Shown here piece after piece: positions 36,930 to 51,149 of a stretch of 64,000 nucleotides of DNA. Every line of letters begins with the position of its first letter. The stretch's first letter is position 1. The DNA lies in contig CAUYLG010022243.1 of the NCBI GenBank assembly GCA_963573385.1, forward strand, positions 62,001-126,000. Direction: 5' to 3'. The position numbers were made by a program, and so were the translations under genes. Below the pieces are notes generated by a model, which saw nothing but the letters and a program-made list of their open reading frames with translations, did no database searches and had not been told where the DNA came from. The DNA comes from Cacajao melanocephalus (lineage: Eukaryota > Chordata > Mammalia > Primates > Pitheciidae).

Positions 36930-38251
36930 TGTCTTCTGAAACATTATTTCTCCATTGTTTTTTTCTTAACACCTATCCTTGAGTATGAACAAGAAGTTGA
37001 TCTGAAGCTATAGTAATAAGTTTTTAAATAGCCAACATCAGTATTCAGTAGAAGATCTAATTTTATCACGTAGCAAAAATGCTTTACTCCCTAAATATAG
37101 GCTCAGTGCCAAAGCAAGGACCAATGGTTATTCAGAAATTCTATGATGGCTGAATGGGGTTGCTTAGGAACTACAATTGGATGGCAGGGGATCTTAAGAC
37201 TTTTCTTGAAGCTGTGATCATAATCACATCATTTTTGTTTAACTATATGTTTGTTGGGATAGATGGGGTGGCAGTGATTATGATTACTGAATTTACTGTC
37301 CAGCCCAAGTTACTTCATAATAGCATAACTCTCAGGGGTTCAATGTGTGGCAGAAGCTATAAATGAGAGTTCGCAGAGGATGTTATCACACCATTCTGAC
37401 GCTGATATTCCCAGGTGATGTGTGCTTTAGTGTGGAATAGCACCCAAGTTATATGAAGAAAAATGCTGCAAACTCTTAACGAGTTTTTGCAGATAGAATA
37501 AGGAAATTGGGACAGAGTTGAAGTCCTGCCAGAAGCATATGATCTGATTTTCCTTGGCTTTGCTGGACTCCGCCAAGTATAAAGTATCAATAATTTCAGC
37601 AATATATTTTTATTTCTTTTTTGAGATAAGTTATTTTGAGTTTTTCTATACATTTATCATATAGAAAAGCAAAACATACTGTGCCTGTGGTCAAAATGAT
37701 GCTGCCGACAATTAGACCACACAGACACCCAGCACAAACTTTCATGTTGTCACAGGCTGTGGGTGAATCTGTGATCTCGTAGAGCCTATCTCTATGGTCA
37801 GTTGTTTTAGTTTTTCACTGGGCTGTCACCTTTGACACTCATGCTCTTGGGCGAGTTATTTAATCATAACAAATTTAGTTTACTTATCAATAAAATAGAG
37901 AGGGTTAATACTATCCTGTGATATGATGAAACCAGTTCACACTGACCAATGAGAATTAGTGTTAAATTTAGGGGGAATTTTATGAACCACTTGAGGCCAT
38001 GCTCAATGTGTCATGTTGGGAACAGTAACACCACAGAAACTAGCAAATGCTCATCTAGGGATCCCCCTGAGCCCTCTAAAGTATCCATTGTTAAAGTTTA
38101 TCTGCACACCCCTTGTAATATCAGTCCACTGATCTGTTGAGTGAATTGAAGGATATAATGTATGAAAGCTGTGCCTGATAGTACAATGACAGCTGGAGTG
38201 TCCTCTGACAATGACAGTTATTTTATTGGTATTAACATTGTCATTAAATAT
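36930..38251. other. Unassigned DNA with one MIR piece
   Basis: Apart from the MIR fragment at 37,843-37,935, nothing recognisable. The 98-codon antisense frame at 37,357-37,653 lacks motifs. Confidence 0.4.
37843..37935 (+). mobile_element. MIR fragment
   Basis: 'tcttgggcgagttatttaat' then 'tttacttatcaataaaatag' and a 'ggttaatactatcc' end match the MIR core (CTTGGGCAAGTTACTTAAC...TCATCTGTAAAATGG). Confidence 0.6.
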
Positions 38252-38565
38252 AAGGCTGAGTGCAGTGGCTCATGACTGTAATCTCAGCACTTTGGGAGGA
38301 TGAGCCAGTTGGATCACTTGAGTTTGAGACCATCCTGGCCAACATGGTGAAATCCTGTCTCTACTGAAAATACAAAAATTAGCTAGGTGTGATGGTGTGT
38401 GCCTGTAGTCCCAGTTACTCAGGAGGCTGAGGTGGGAGAATGGCTTGAATCCAGGAGGCGGAGGTTACAGTGAGCTGACAAAGCACCGCTGCATTCCAGC
38501 CTGGGTGACAGAGTGTGAGACTCCATCTCAATAATAAATAAATAAATAAATAAAATAAAAAACTG
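38252..38565 (+). mobile_element. Alu (AluS-like), full length
   Basis: Starts GGCTGAGTGCAGTGGCTCATG and keeps both arms, including 'caacatggtgaaatcctgtc', 'tgcctgtagtcccagttact' and 'tgcattccagcctgggtgac'. The tail is a TAAA microsatellite ending near 38,565 and is followed by a short TA run. Confidence 0.95.
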
Positions 38566-38581
38566 TATATATATATCTATA
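38532..38581. repeat. (TAAA)n then (TA)n microsatellite in the Alu tail
   Basis: The Alu tail consists of TAAA units and then a short alternating TA stretch to 38,581. Confidence 0.8.
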
Positions 38582-38644
38582 TTCTGCATTGCAGACTGTT
38601 TCTGTTTTATTACTTTCTTTTGTTTTCCTAATTATCCATCCCTC

Positions 38645-39090
38645 CTGTATGACTTTCCTGGGGCTGCCATAACAAAGTAACATAAACTAAGTGGCCCAAA
38701 ATACCCAAAACGTATTGTCTCATATTCTGGAGACTAGAAGTGTGAAATAAAGGTATTGGCAGGGCCAGGCTCCTCAGGTTTTCTTCCTTGCCTCTTCCTA
38801 GCTTCTAGTGGTTTTCAGGAAATTTTTGACATTCCCATGACTTCAGCTGTATAACTCCACCTGTGCCTTTGTCATTACATGGCATTCTCCTTGTGTGTCT
38901 TTGTCTTCACATGGCCATCTTCTCTTAAGGATGCCAGTTACACTGGATTAAGGACATGCTTTATGCCCATCAGACCTCATCTTAACTATATCTATAATGA
39001 ACTTGTTTTCAAATAAGGTCACATTCTGAGGTACTGGGGTCTGGAACTTCAACATATCTATCTTGAGAGGGGATGATTCAAAACCTGTAA
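38645..39090 (-). mobile_element. MLT1-type LTR (MaLR), antisense
   Basis: Reads as the reverse complement of MLT1: 'ctggggctgccataacaaag', 'tctcatattctggagactag', 'cttcacatggccatcttctc', 'aaataaggtcacattctgag' and 'ggaacttcaacatatctatc'. It spans nearly the whole LTR at about 445 bp. Confidence 0.85.
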
Positions 39091-39662
39091 TATGCATCTA
39101 GCATCTTTTGAAATTGTCTTTCAGCCTGGCCTTTATAGCATTGCTCAGCTCATTTCTGCTTGCAGTCAATCTATTTCGGTTTGCTCTGTAACATGATAAG
39201 ATCAACTTGTCCTAAGACATGTTCTAATGCTGAAAAAATAATACTGTGTCAGGTCAGAACTGGGTTGGCTGACATTGAAGAAATGAAAAACACATATATA
39301 AAGCTAAATGTTAGGCATTGTCCTATAAGTGCAAACCATAGAGATGTAAAAAAGATGTATTCACCTTCAAGGAGCTGAGAGGGAAATGGATGTGAACATG
39401 AACTGGTCTACCTGATATGCTATATGAGTGTGCAGGACATGGTCTTAGAAGAGTATTAGGATACAGAGCCTATGAATTTCTGCGGCAAGAGGAAAGGCCA
39501 GAAAATCTTCATGCATATGATTTAATGTAGGTGGGAAGAGGGGAAAACAAAGGTTAGACATTCCTGTTCCTAACTTTCAGAAACTCATCTGATATCTTAA
39601 AAGCCATCTTCTACTGTTTGTTTATAAAACCTTTGGAAGTCATGCTGCCTAAGTAGTTAAGA
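39091..39662. other. Unassigned DNA
   Basis: No repeat, gene or signal recognised. Confidence 0.4.
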
Positions 39663-40234
39663 TGCAGGATTTTTTGCTCCTTAGTCCAGCTAAAATCCAT
39701 ATTCTTGTCATATGTCCAGGAAATATTAGGCATGCAGACACACTGAAAGGTGAGGAGTGCAGAATTTGATAAAGATCTCAGTGAAGAGAAAAAGGGGTCC
39801 TGCCAACAGGCTTCCACCTCATAGACTGAATGCCAGGCCACCACACACATCAGCCGAAGAGGCCAGGCTCCTCCCTGCTGTGTAAGGTGCAAATCCCCAG
39901 TGGCCACACCCTAGTCTCCCAGTGCGCAGGTGGGCCCCCAGTCTGTTGTGGGCATGTCCAGACAAGGACCTGGGCAGGTTCCCACATCTGCACAAAAGCA
40001 TCTCATTTAAACATTTGTGGGGCAGGTCAGAGATTCTCTGGGGATCCTCCCTTATCTTCTTCCTGCATCTATCCGTTACACGTAGGTGGCAGTTTCTATC
40101 TTTTAAAACCACCAACAATCTTAGATGATCAGGGTTCTTCAGTGCACGTTGGTCATTTGAGTCATGAGCTCATGGAGTTGCGCTCTAAGTGTGCTTTAGG
40201 ACTTTCTGTATATTTATCAAATATATAACCTGCA
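39663..40234 (-). mobile_element. ERV1-like LTR, antisense
   Basis: GC-richer block with ends TGCAGG and CCTGCA on the plus strand (TG...CA). Minus-strand text 'tcacctttcagtgtgtctgc' and 'attttagctggactaaggag' parallels the LTR at 60.1 kb, which has the same order in the other orientation. The open frames of 98-132 codons at 39,611-40,228 lie largely inside it, on both strands, and look like composition effects. Family not named; no target duplication found. Confidence 0.4.
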
Positions 40235-40427
40235 ATGAGTGACTCCTCTATAACACCTGGAGATCTTTAACGATTTTCTTAACTATTAAGCCAAACTGTC
40301 AAGAATATCCTAAGCACTGTTAACAACCAGCTGGTAGAAAACCTGTATTCACATCTATAAGTAGGAAAGAACAAACTGAATGAGCACATACTTAATAGAT
40401 AATCATGAAAGAGACCATAATAACATA
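40235..40427. other. Unassigned sequence
   Basis: Nothing recognised. Confidence 0.4.
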
Positions 40428-40605
40428 ATGAAAAAAGAGACCCTGGAGTCAGATAGATCAGAACCTGAATTCTGGCTCTTTTATGAGCTGTGTGACCTAT
40501 TAATAATGTTATCTCATATGGTTGATGTGAAAATCAAATTAAGTGACATATAGAGACAGATTGCGCACTGAAATCAGAATAAGACTCAGATGTCATTTGC
40601 TAAGT
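40428..40605 (+). mobile_element. MIR fragment
   Basis: 'gaccctggagtcagatagat' followed by CAGAACCTGAATTCTGGCTC and 'gagctgtgtgacctattaat' is a clear MIR core. The 3' half is diverged and shortened. Confidence 0.75.
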
Positions 40606-41154
40606 TCAGGTTCTGTATCAACAAGGTTAGGATAAAGCACCATGCGTTATGGAGAAATAGGTATGAGTTGACATAATCCATTTGTACCTGACATCCCAGT
40701 CTGGTTTACAGGATTTCTGTCACAGCTAGCCAGTGCTGCTGCTGGAAGGAAGCAGCCACAGAAAATATGCAAATAGAACTCGTCTGTGTTCTGCAAAACT
40801 TTATGTGCACTGAAATTTGGATTTCATATAACTTGTATATATCACGAAATATCATTTGTCTTTTTACAAATTATTTAAAAATAAGAAAATTTTCTTACCC
40901 ATTCTATGCCAGGCAATGACCTATATCAACATGGAACTACCCTCGGATCTACAGATGCCATGTTTCTATGATCAGCTGTGATCATAGCTGCTTACTCTGG
41001 GGCTTGTGTATCATATTCCTGGGGTATTCCCCATGTCCTCAATCCTGTGATAATATCTAATACCCACAATATGTCATTTAGCTTTCCCAAGAACACTAGG
41101 AAGTAGACATTCCTTCCTCTCAGCTAATGAATAAACTAAGGTTGTAATGGTGAA
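40606..41154. other. Mostly unassigned; weak MIR-like piece
   Basis: The stretch at 41,090-41,150 ('aggaagtagacattccttcc', 'aatgaataaactaaggttgt') is weakly like antisense MIR. The rest is unrecognised. Confidence 0.3.
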
Positions 41155-42215
41155 GTAAATGTTTATTCTATGCTTATGACATTCCAGGAAATTCTCTCTA
41201 GAGTGGAAGTGTTGGCCATGTAAACAAGGTTACTTTTCTCAAAGAACTTCCATTCTGGGGAGGAGAGATATATAATAAACAAATGAAAAATCAAACCCAT
41301 AGGATTTTTACAGGTTGTGACAAATGCTATGAAGAAAACAGGAAGGTAGATATAATAGAGAAAAAGAAATCATCCAGATAAATAATCTGGGTAGAGTGTT
41401 CAAGGAAGGCCTCTGAAGTAGTAATATTGGAACAGAGATTCAAAGACTGAAATGAACCAGCTAAGGGTAGAGTCAGGGCTTGCCTGTTGTGAGCTTAAAA
41501 AACCAGACAAAACAAAACGCAGGTCAGTGTGACTAGAATGATATACAGAAAGTGAGGGGGGAAGAGATGAAGGGGGAGAACTACACAGGACAGTTTATGT
41601 GGAACCAATGAGCCAAACCAGTGTATTTGCTTTGTATTATACAGGCGACGGGGAGCCATTGAAGAGATTTTAGAAAGGGAATGGCCACTGAGTGGTGAAT
41701 TATTTGCACAGGGTCAAATTCTAGAATCAGGAGTCCAGTAGGAAGGCGATTGTAGTAGCCCAGGAGAAAAAAATGACAGTTGGGACAAAGTGGTAACAGT
41801 AAAAGGAACAAGGAGCAAAAAGATTTAAGATAGAACTTGGACACAGAACTGACGGAACTTGCTGATGGTGAATTTTGGGAAATGAAAGGAAGGAATCAAG
41901 AATGAGCTGTAGGCTTCTGGTTTGTAGGAGCTGTATAATAAATAGCATGATTTAATGATGTGTTGAGAGGGTGGAGATTTGGGATGAAAATTATGACTTT
42001 TATTTTGATAGTGGCATAAAACGGACAATTATATATTCATGTGGATATTCCAAGACAGCAGTTGATTATGTGATTCTAGAATTAAAGGCGAGGTTAAAAT
42101 TAGAGATATAAATTTGGAATTCCTCAGCTGATGGATGATAGGCAAAGCCTTAGAACCACTTAGGGAAAATATAGATGGAGGCCCAGGAAAAAGCCTCTTG
42201 ATGTTTCAAACTAAA
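41155..42215 (-). mobile_element. Long L2 fragment with decayed reverse-transcriptase sequence
   Basis: About 1.06 kb of antisense LINE-2. From left to right: 3' end-like 'aaatgtttattctatgctta', 'ttccattctggggaggagag', 'tttagaaagggaatggccac', 'gtaggaaggcgattgtagta' then GCCCAGGAGA, 'aacttgctgatggtgaattt' and 'gatataaatttggaattcct'. Minus-strand frames such as 41,727-41,948 keep a faint echo of the L2 reverse-transcriptase C-terminal region (a worn form of the segment normally reading LDYCNSLL) but are interrupted. Not functional. Confidence 0.7.
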
Positions 42216-42312
42216 TGTTTGAGTTGGGTGACAAGAACTGAGGATTAGCCAATGTGGGAAAAGCACCTGGTGTCCCAGAATCCACATGTAGAAAGAAGTT
42301 CAAAGAGAAACA

Positions 42313-42330
42313 AGTGAGTGAGTGAGTGAG
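42313..42330. repeat. (GTGA)n microsatellite, about 4.5 units
   Basis: Perfect tetranucleotide run of about 18 bases. Confidence 0.85.
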
Positions 42331-44113
42331 TTCTGAAGAGAAATACCCCCATTGTATATAGCCGTAAGTGAAAAAGTAGGGCTTAAAATCATACCCCCTT
42401 CTCTACATCTCAAAAAACTTTCTACAATGTCATGTTTCTGGAGTCCCTCACAGATTTCCCAACTCACTGTGTGTTTGGTTTCCCTAATTCAAATTCTGAT
42501 GCTTCTCTGAATGTCCACAGTAGCCTCTCAAATGTATATCACACCACAAGCATTTGACAATGTTTTAAGTAAAGATTCTGAGTTACTCATGCTGATGTTA
42601 ATTTTAGGTCATTTTTTGCATTTTAATTTGGTGCTGATATATTCATGCTCAAATATTAATGGATTATCTAAAATCATTTATCCTCAACTATTTCTCTTTT
42701 TAAAAAAAAAATTCAAGATTTTTTATGTGCCCTTTCCAGCTTAATAGTTTTATTCTACTTGGATGCTTAAAACAAGAAATGTGAAATTATTTATTTTTTG
42801 TTCCTTTGCTACAAAAGAATAAAATCAAAAGTAATTATAATTACTCTAGGAATATGAGAAGAAAAAAAATCTGCCATATTGTATTTGAAGAATAAAAGGT
42901 ATATTTTACAGTACTTGCCCATAATTAAGAATTGCATATCTTGGTTTTTTTAATGAATTTAATTGGCACTATAAAATATTACTTGTCATTATGTGAGTTA
43001 AATACCATTATATAAAGGTTATATACTCATAAAATAGATTCACAATTGGAAAGTAAGTGTAATTGTATATAAGACGAGTGAGAAAGAAGAAAATTATGAA
43101 ACATTGTAATAATGACTTCATGGGCTATTGTAAATCTAGAGGGATGATGATATACCACAATGCTGCACACTTCGATGCCATTAAAGGATTCTAGTGATCT
43201 AATATGTGAGCAAAAGTTATTTAAATGATTAGTAAATTACTATTTAGTTTAAAATTATCTAAAATATTTATTACAGTATTAACAGTTAAGAATTTAGAAA
43301 CCACAATAAATGGATGATACAACTGGGTTAAAAATATAGTTTTTTTAAAGGGATAGGTAAAAATTATTCATACATACATATATGCACGTTTATACAAATA
43401 TATGCACTTCACACTCCAAAGTCCTCTAATACAAGTTTATTATTTGTTTAAATCACTGACACAGACCCAATTAGGAAACAAAATATGAACTTCTACCTAC
43501 CCCAGTATATGTGTGTGTGTTGTGTTTCTTTGCATGTCATTTATGAAAATGTTTATTTCATTATACATTTAAATTGTCATTTGAAAAAGCTTTCTAGTTA
43601 ATTATTTATAGCTTTATTATTTATATCTCTATAGTTTGCACCTCTATTTTCTATTTCTGTATTGGATCTTTCATATAAGGTTTACCTTTTAAATATTTAT
43701 CAAGCTGTTAAAGCTTTATGTCTTCAAAAAACATTTTTTTCCAAACTATGATTTTTCTTTTAGCTTTTCAAATAATCTTAGAGACTAGGAGGGCTTTGTA
43801 GCACTAAATTCCAGTAGTAAACAGAATTCGCATCATTTAATTTCTGTGCTTTAAATATATTTGCAATAAAAGGTAAACTTAAGCCTGCCAAAATTTATTT
43901 AAGGTCAGTCAACATTTATTGACTCTCAGCTGTGGATGTAGATATCTCATCCTTGGATCAAGTTTACACAATCCTGACATATCACTGAGACCTGTGAAAC
44001 AGCTGAAGGGCATATTTACTGAGCAATAAATTGAAAATGTAAGGTAATAATGTAGCTGAGAAACCAAGCCCGTATGTGCTGAGGAACATACAGCAGAAGA
44101 ATGATGAGACAGC

Positions 44114-44167
44114 TAATGAAGGCACCTATGAAATGTTTGATGAAGGTAATGAAGGCACCTTTGAAAT
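44114..44167. repeat. Short direct repeat, 33-bp period
   Basis: A 21-base segment at 44,114-44,134 recurs at 44,147-44,167 with one mismatch (core TAATGAAGGCACCT). Confidence 0.9.
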
Positions 44168-44428
44168 TTTTTTTGGATCATATTTTTATATACATGAAAC
44201 TAATGAACAGTGGGAATTTTCTCTTTATCAAGCATGTTTAACATCAGGATAATATGTCCTTGCTGTTAAGGGCATATTTACTGTAAAACTGGTTATATCT
44301 TAATTTATATAAAATAAAGATTTATTATTAATCTGTTTAGCTTTTCCCCTAAATGTTGGTGGAAAGTTTAAAACGTTCTATCCAAAAGTTTGTTTTTAAG
44401 GTGTATTTTGTATACGTTTTACGCAGTT

Positions 44429-46764
<2,336 letters not shown>

Positions 46765-46965
46765 ATAGTAAGATATAGTGCTTAGAGCTTAGGCTCTGGG
46801 ATAGACAGTCAATAGCAATATAATCTTAAGTTGTATCTCAAACTCTTTAAGCCTCTATTTATTCAGTTGTAGAATGGGACTATTACTCATTACTTACTGA
46901 AAGTATTGTGAGGCTTAGAATATATTTTTAATTGGTTAGCACAATGCCTGAAACTAAATACTCAA
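46765..46965 (+). mobile_element. MIR, near full length
   Basis: 'tagtgcttagagcttaggct' then CTGGGATAGACAG, 'tcaaactctttaagcctcta', 'tcagttgtagaatgggacta', 'agtattgtgaggcttagaat' and 'gcacaatgcctgaaac' run the length of MIR. Confidence 0.75.
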
Positions 46966-47939
46966 AAAAAGTTTGTTGTTTTATTATTATTATTAATTTG
47001 TGGATACAAATTAGATGTGTCCAGATTCAAGAATGGTTATTGCAGATTAAGCAGAAAAAAAATTATTTAAAAAAGAATTTTAAAAAATCTCAGTTTGGAA
47101 ATGATTTTATCATTTAGCATGAGGTAATCTAGTTTACTGCTACAAATTCCAGACTTGCATAGTGTTGAGAAAGCTCAGGACAAGCTACCTATTTTTGGAA
47201 TATTGCATTTTAGGCAAAAGGACTTAAAAATTTGAAATACAAGAGAGTTTTAAATATAGGGTGGAATGATTGTTATGTAATATTAATTAGCAAATATGCC
47301 TCTGATCATTTCTTAAGTGTGGAGACTATGATACATTCTTCCTGATTATAAGGAGAATTTAGTTCGTGCTGCCTCATCCCAGCATTAACTGGCCAAACAC
47401 CAATGCATATGTCAATGAACTTCCTAAGTGACTGCCGGACGGAAACACCTCTAAAATTACATTTCCTAGTTGGTTTCTTGATGCACAAAGCAGGGAAGGT
47501 CATATTCAATCTGGGACACATCTACTGCCTGAGATTTCTCCAGCATTTAATGTGGTAGTTTGGAGACATCATACCCACCACCACCTGGGTCTCAGGTTAA
47601 GAGAATTCCGCTCTGGTTAGAAGGAGAAAAGAGACAGATGCAGCACAGGAGGTAAATGTCAGCAAGAGAAAGATTTGCTGTGCTTCATTCTGATGAGGGA
47701 CCTGGAGGGTCAGTATATTTTCATCCAACCACAGGAGATCAAAAGCCACCCTTCCCCACCTCTTCCTGCCACTTTCCTAAGGTCTATGCTCCCATGAGTT
47801 GCCTCAGGCAAAAGCTGGTTGGACCTAATTAACTGACAGCCTGAGCAGGAGACCCAAAGAAGGAGGAAGCAAAGAGGACTCCTAGGGAAGGTTAAGTGGT
47901 AGAAAGATAGGCAGAACTTTTGGAGAAGAAAAAGAAAAC
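46966..47939. other. Unassigned DNA
   Basis: No repeat clearly recognised. The right part (from about 47,690) may belong to the ERV sequence that follows. Confidence 0.35.
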
Positions 47940-48510
47940 GGCAGATGGCAGGTGTCAGATTCACGACTATGCCAATTGCCATGCTGAGGTCTGAAGGGAG
48001 TGGGTGGATGAGCAGAAAGAACACTTGGTGGGGCCATAGGCAGGTGAAAGATGCTTTTATTCAGCAGCAGCTCTCATCAACAGCTTTCTCACACTGTCCA
48101 CCCTGTCTCGGCTGCTTAGTGTGATGGCTCCCACACAGAGCTGCACAGCCAGCTGTCCCTTGCCTTCTAGGGTCAGCAGCTCAATCCTTTCTCTCTCTGG
48201 GCAGGGGTGAGCTGAGCCATGTCCTGGCTCTCACTGTCCATCTGCAAAGATGGACAGCTCTTTCTCTCTCTTTCTATGGGTGCAAGTGTGCCTGCACAAT
48301 GTTAACAGGGCAATTATACCTTTTACAGACAATCGTGGCTTAGGGCCAAGGGATGGCCCTCCCATGTTATGGCTACATAGCTGTGTTTGCATTAAACATG
48401 GAATTGAGCACCTGCATTCCAAACTCGCTGAGTCACTTTGGCCCAGATGTCCACCTCAGCCTATTCCTTGACCAAAGCCCAATCATATTCCTTACAGCAG
48501 GAAGACAGAG
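47940..48510 (-). mobile_element. Probable ERV1-type LTR, antisense
   Basis: GC-richer block. On the minus strand it carries GAATAAAAGCATC (AATAAA at plus 48,056-48,061) preceded by a GC-rich R/U3-like stretch and followed by a pyrimidine-rich U5-like end. Family and precise edges not determined. Confidence 0.4.
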
Positions 48511-49194
48511 GGGAAGGACTTTTTGGTACTAGCCTGAAATAGACACAATATGTGCTGAGAGGTAAGTTGAGGGAAAACATATCATTTTTTTACCTTATTA
48601 GCATCACTTGCATATACTTAGTTTTTGTTTTTGTTCTTTTTTTAACGGACACAGATTGTACTTTCTGGTTGAATTATTAACAACATAACAAAGTCAATTA
48701 GTTTAATTCAAATAGTTCACATTTTATACATATGCTGTAACATCACTTTATGCCCCATAAATACATGTGATTATAATTTGTCTATATTCAACTAAAAATA
48801 CTGAATAAGCAATAAAAAAAGAAAACATAACTAATGATTTTACCTCCATAACTGGCCCAGAAAACTGAGAGCTGAAGGGAGGAGGTCTGGTTTGACACCA
48901 GGGCGCTGTAGATCAATGGTCGGAGGGTTGACTTTTTTATTCCCCATCTTTGGTTTCCAGCTATTTTGTTGTTTTTCTATAATGACATCATGTAGTGCAT
49001 AGAATGAATAGATTTAGCATGATTTCTGCAATACAGAAACAATAGAGATAACTACTTTATGAATGTTTCATCTTTTTTTTTGCTGTTTTTCATATACAAC
49101 ATAGTAATTGTGTTGTCACATTTTCAAAGATCATTAGTACGCCTTTTCTTTCTTTCCATTTCAGAAACAGAGTCACCACAGAAGCATTGTGTAG
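48511..49194. other. Mostly unassigned; weak L1 3' end
   Basis: At about 48,700-48,815 'catcactttatgccccataa' and 'gattataatttgtctatatt' resemble the last bases of an L1M 3' UTR in sense. The remainder is unrecognised. Confidence 0.35.
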
Positions 49195-49420
49195 GCTGGG
49201 TGATGCAGTTTTCAAGAGTGTGGACACACCCAGGTTTAAATCATAGGGCTGTCTCTTACTAGTTGATTTGACCTCAGGCATATTCAATACATTTCCTCTG
49301 GATCGTTTTTTCTCATTTGTAAAATCAGGGTAATTATCGAGTCAAAATTTAGGAGAATTTACCATATGTGTGAATTAAATAGCAGACAATAAATTCTTAC
49401 TGATAGTTATGTTAGTGCTT
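49195..49420 (+). mobile_element. MIR, near full length
   Basis: 'caagagtgtggacacaccca' with GGTTTAAATCAT, 'cttactagttgatttgacct', 'ctcatttgtaaaatcagggt' and 'gtgtgaattaaatagcagac' follow the MIR consensus in sense. Confidence 0.75.
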
Positions 49421-49689
49421 TTTATTTCCTTATATCTGAAAACATCTGGTAAATAAAAATTATGTCATTATAATAACAGCTCAAACCACATATTTGCTGC
49501 ACTGAGATTAAAGTAGTTTAAGTTGGGAAAATTTATGACCTCATATACTTTGAAACCCTCTCTTTAAATCTTCATCATGTTTTTGTAAACAATTGATGTT
49601 TCCACACAGACACTGTAATAATGATTTGGAAGAAAATAGAAGTAAAATTAAAAAGCACCAAAATTCATTTCAAAACATGGGAACACAGC

Positions 49690-50045
49690 AACCATGACCT
49701 TTAAGTGTAAAGCCTACTTCTGCACAGTTGAGATGCTTTTGATCCATTCTGCCAAGTCCACTTCTGAATTCTTCCTTACCTTGTTGAATGTTGCTATATT
49801 TTCTGGGAATCATCTCCCCCTTCCTCTCTTTCCCTCACCCTTTCACAACCAGTCATCAAAATCTTTTAATTCTATCCTCTGATTATGTTGGAAATCTATG
49901 CTCCCTTCTCTGTACCCATTGACATTACTTTATTTCTTGTCTGGGTTACTGCAACAGCCTCTTAACCAGTTTTTCTCCCTACTTGCCACTCTCTAATCCA
50001 TGTTTTGTACCTTGAAAAATCTGATTGTTCTACTCCGGCCCCCGC
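49690..50045 (+). mobile_element. L2, 5' part of an interrupted copy
   Basis: 'catcaaaatcttttaattct', 'tcttgtctgggttactgcaa' followed by CAGCCTCTTAACC, 'tctctaatccatgttttgta' and 'gaaaaatctgattgttctac' match the L2 segment encoding the reverse-transcriptase C-terminus and the text after it. It stops at the Alu T tail at 50,050 and its downstream part resumes near 51,150. Confidence 0.75.
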
Positions 50046-50047
50046 AA

Positions 50048-50049
<2 letters not shown>

Positions 50050-50079
<30 letters not shown>

Positions 50080-50269
50080 ACAGAGTCTCGCTTTGTCGCC
50101 CAGGCTGTAGTGCAGTGGCATGATCTCGGCTCGCTACAACCTCCGCCTCCCAGGTTCAAGTGATTCTTCGTGCCTCAGCCTCTGGAGTAGCTGGGATTAC
50201 AGGCGTGCTCCACCACGCCCAGCTAATTTTTGTATTTTTAGTAGAGATGGGGTTTCTCCATGTTGGCCA
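50050..50269 (-). mobile_element. Alu (AluS/Y), truncated, long poly(A) tail
   Basis: A 26-T tract (50,050-50,075) begins the reverse-complement Alu, followed by 'agtctcgctttgtcgcccag', 'cctccgcctcccaggttcaa', 'gtagctgggattacaggcgt' and 'tagtagagatggggtttctc'. It stops at CATGTTGGCCA near 50,269, so the first ~75 bases of the element are missing. Many CpG sites survive and the tail is pure, so it is among the younger insertions here. Confidence 0.93.
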
Positions 50270-50560
50270 TGTTAGCCCCTCTTAATGCCTGCAGTGGGTA
50301 TGCCTTATGAGATGTATTATAAGATTCCTAGGATGGCCTGCCAGGGACTGCTAGTTGACCTCTTATATCCATTTTTCCTTTTTCTTTCCTAATGGGACCA
50401 CTTGCCTGCTGCCACCTTTAGAAGACACATAGCCGACCACACTGAAGGTTAAATTCCCAGCTTCCCTTTAGCTCATTGTGAATTTATTCCTCAGTTCTGG
50501 TCAATAGCATGCCAGCAAGACTGCCATGTACCACTTCTGCTAAGTGTCCTTAAAGACAGT
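50270..50560. other. Unassigned repeat-like sequence
   Basis: 'cagttctggtcaatagcatg' and 'gccatgtaccacttctgcta' look like an ancient mammalian repeat but I cannot name it. Confidence 0.35.
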
Positions 50561-50918
50561 GCTATGGGTTAAATGTCTGTGTCCCCCTAAAGTTTGTATT
50601 TTAAAATCCTAAGCCCCAGTATGAGGGTATTATGAGGTTGGGCTGTTGGTAAGTGATTTGGTAGGCAGAGCCCTCATGAATGGGATTAAGGATCTATGGA
50701 AGAGACCTCAGAGAGCTTCTTTACCCTTTCTACCATGTGAAGACACACACAGCAAGAAGATGGCTGTCTATAAACAAGGAAGCAGGACTCACCAGATATT
50801 GGAATCTATGGATACCTTGATTTTGGACTTCCCAGCCTCCAGAACTAGGAGAAATAAATTTCTGTTATTTACAAGCTACCCAGTCTATGATATTTTTTAT
50901 AGCATCCAGAACAGACAG
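50561..50918 (+). mobile_element. MaLR LTR (MSTD/MLT1-like)
   Basis: Starts GCTATGGGTTAAATGTCTG and shows 'cagagccctcatgaatggga', 'taccatgtgaagacacacac', 'cttgattttggacttcccag' with CCTCCAGAAC and 'agaaataaatttctgttatt', ending CCAGAACAGACA. Sense orientation, solo. Confidence 0.9.
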
Positions 50919-51149
50919 AGAGGTAGCATGTCTTTCTTCATCTTTTTCTCTTTCCTAATAACTGAATTATAGATATGAGGGTTAGGGCTAGATCAGCTCT
51001 TTGAACTTATGAGGTGAGATGCAAAAAATGGTGGAGTAGCAAGCGAAAGAGAACCTGAATTTATTAGCAGCATCACTGAGCTTCCAAACTTGTCATAGAC
51101 CAATTTCCTCAAGCAATACAGGGGTGGGAGAAATATACTGCTGTCTTCT

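Larger units (their letters stand above)
42216..44428. other. Unassigned AT-rich DNA
   Basis: Contains a short AGTG run (42,313-42,330) and a 33-bp-period duplication at 44,114-44,167; otherwise nothing recognised. Confidence 0.4.

Noticed and set aside
39830..40228. 132-codon plus-strand open frame, longest in the window, with a 99-codon antisense frame overlapping
   Set aside because: It lies in LTR-like sequence of higher GC content, both strands are open in the same place, and I recognise no domain, splice context or start signal.
48700..48815. L1M 3' terminus
   Set aside because: Only a weak likeness; noted under the gap entry rather than called as an element.
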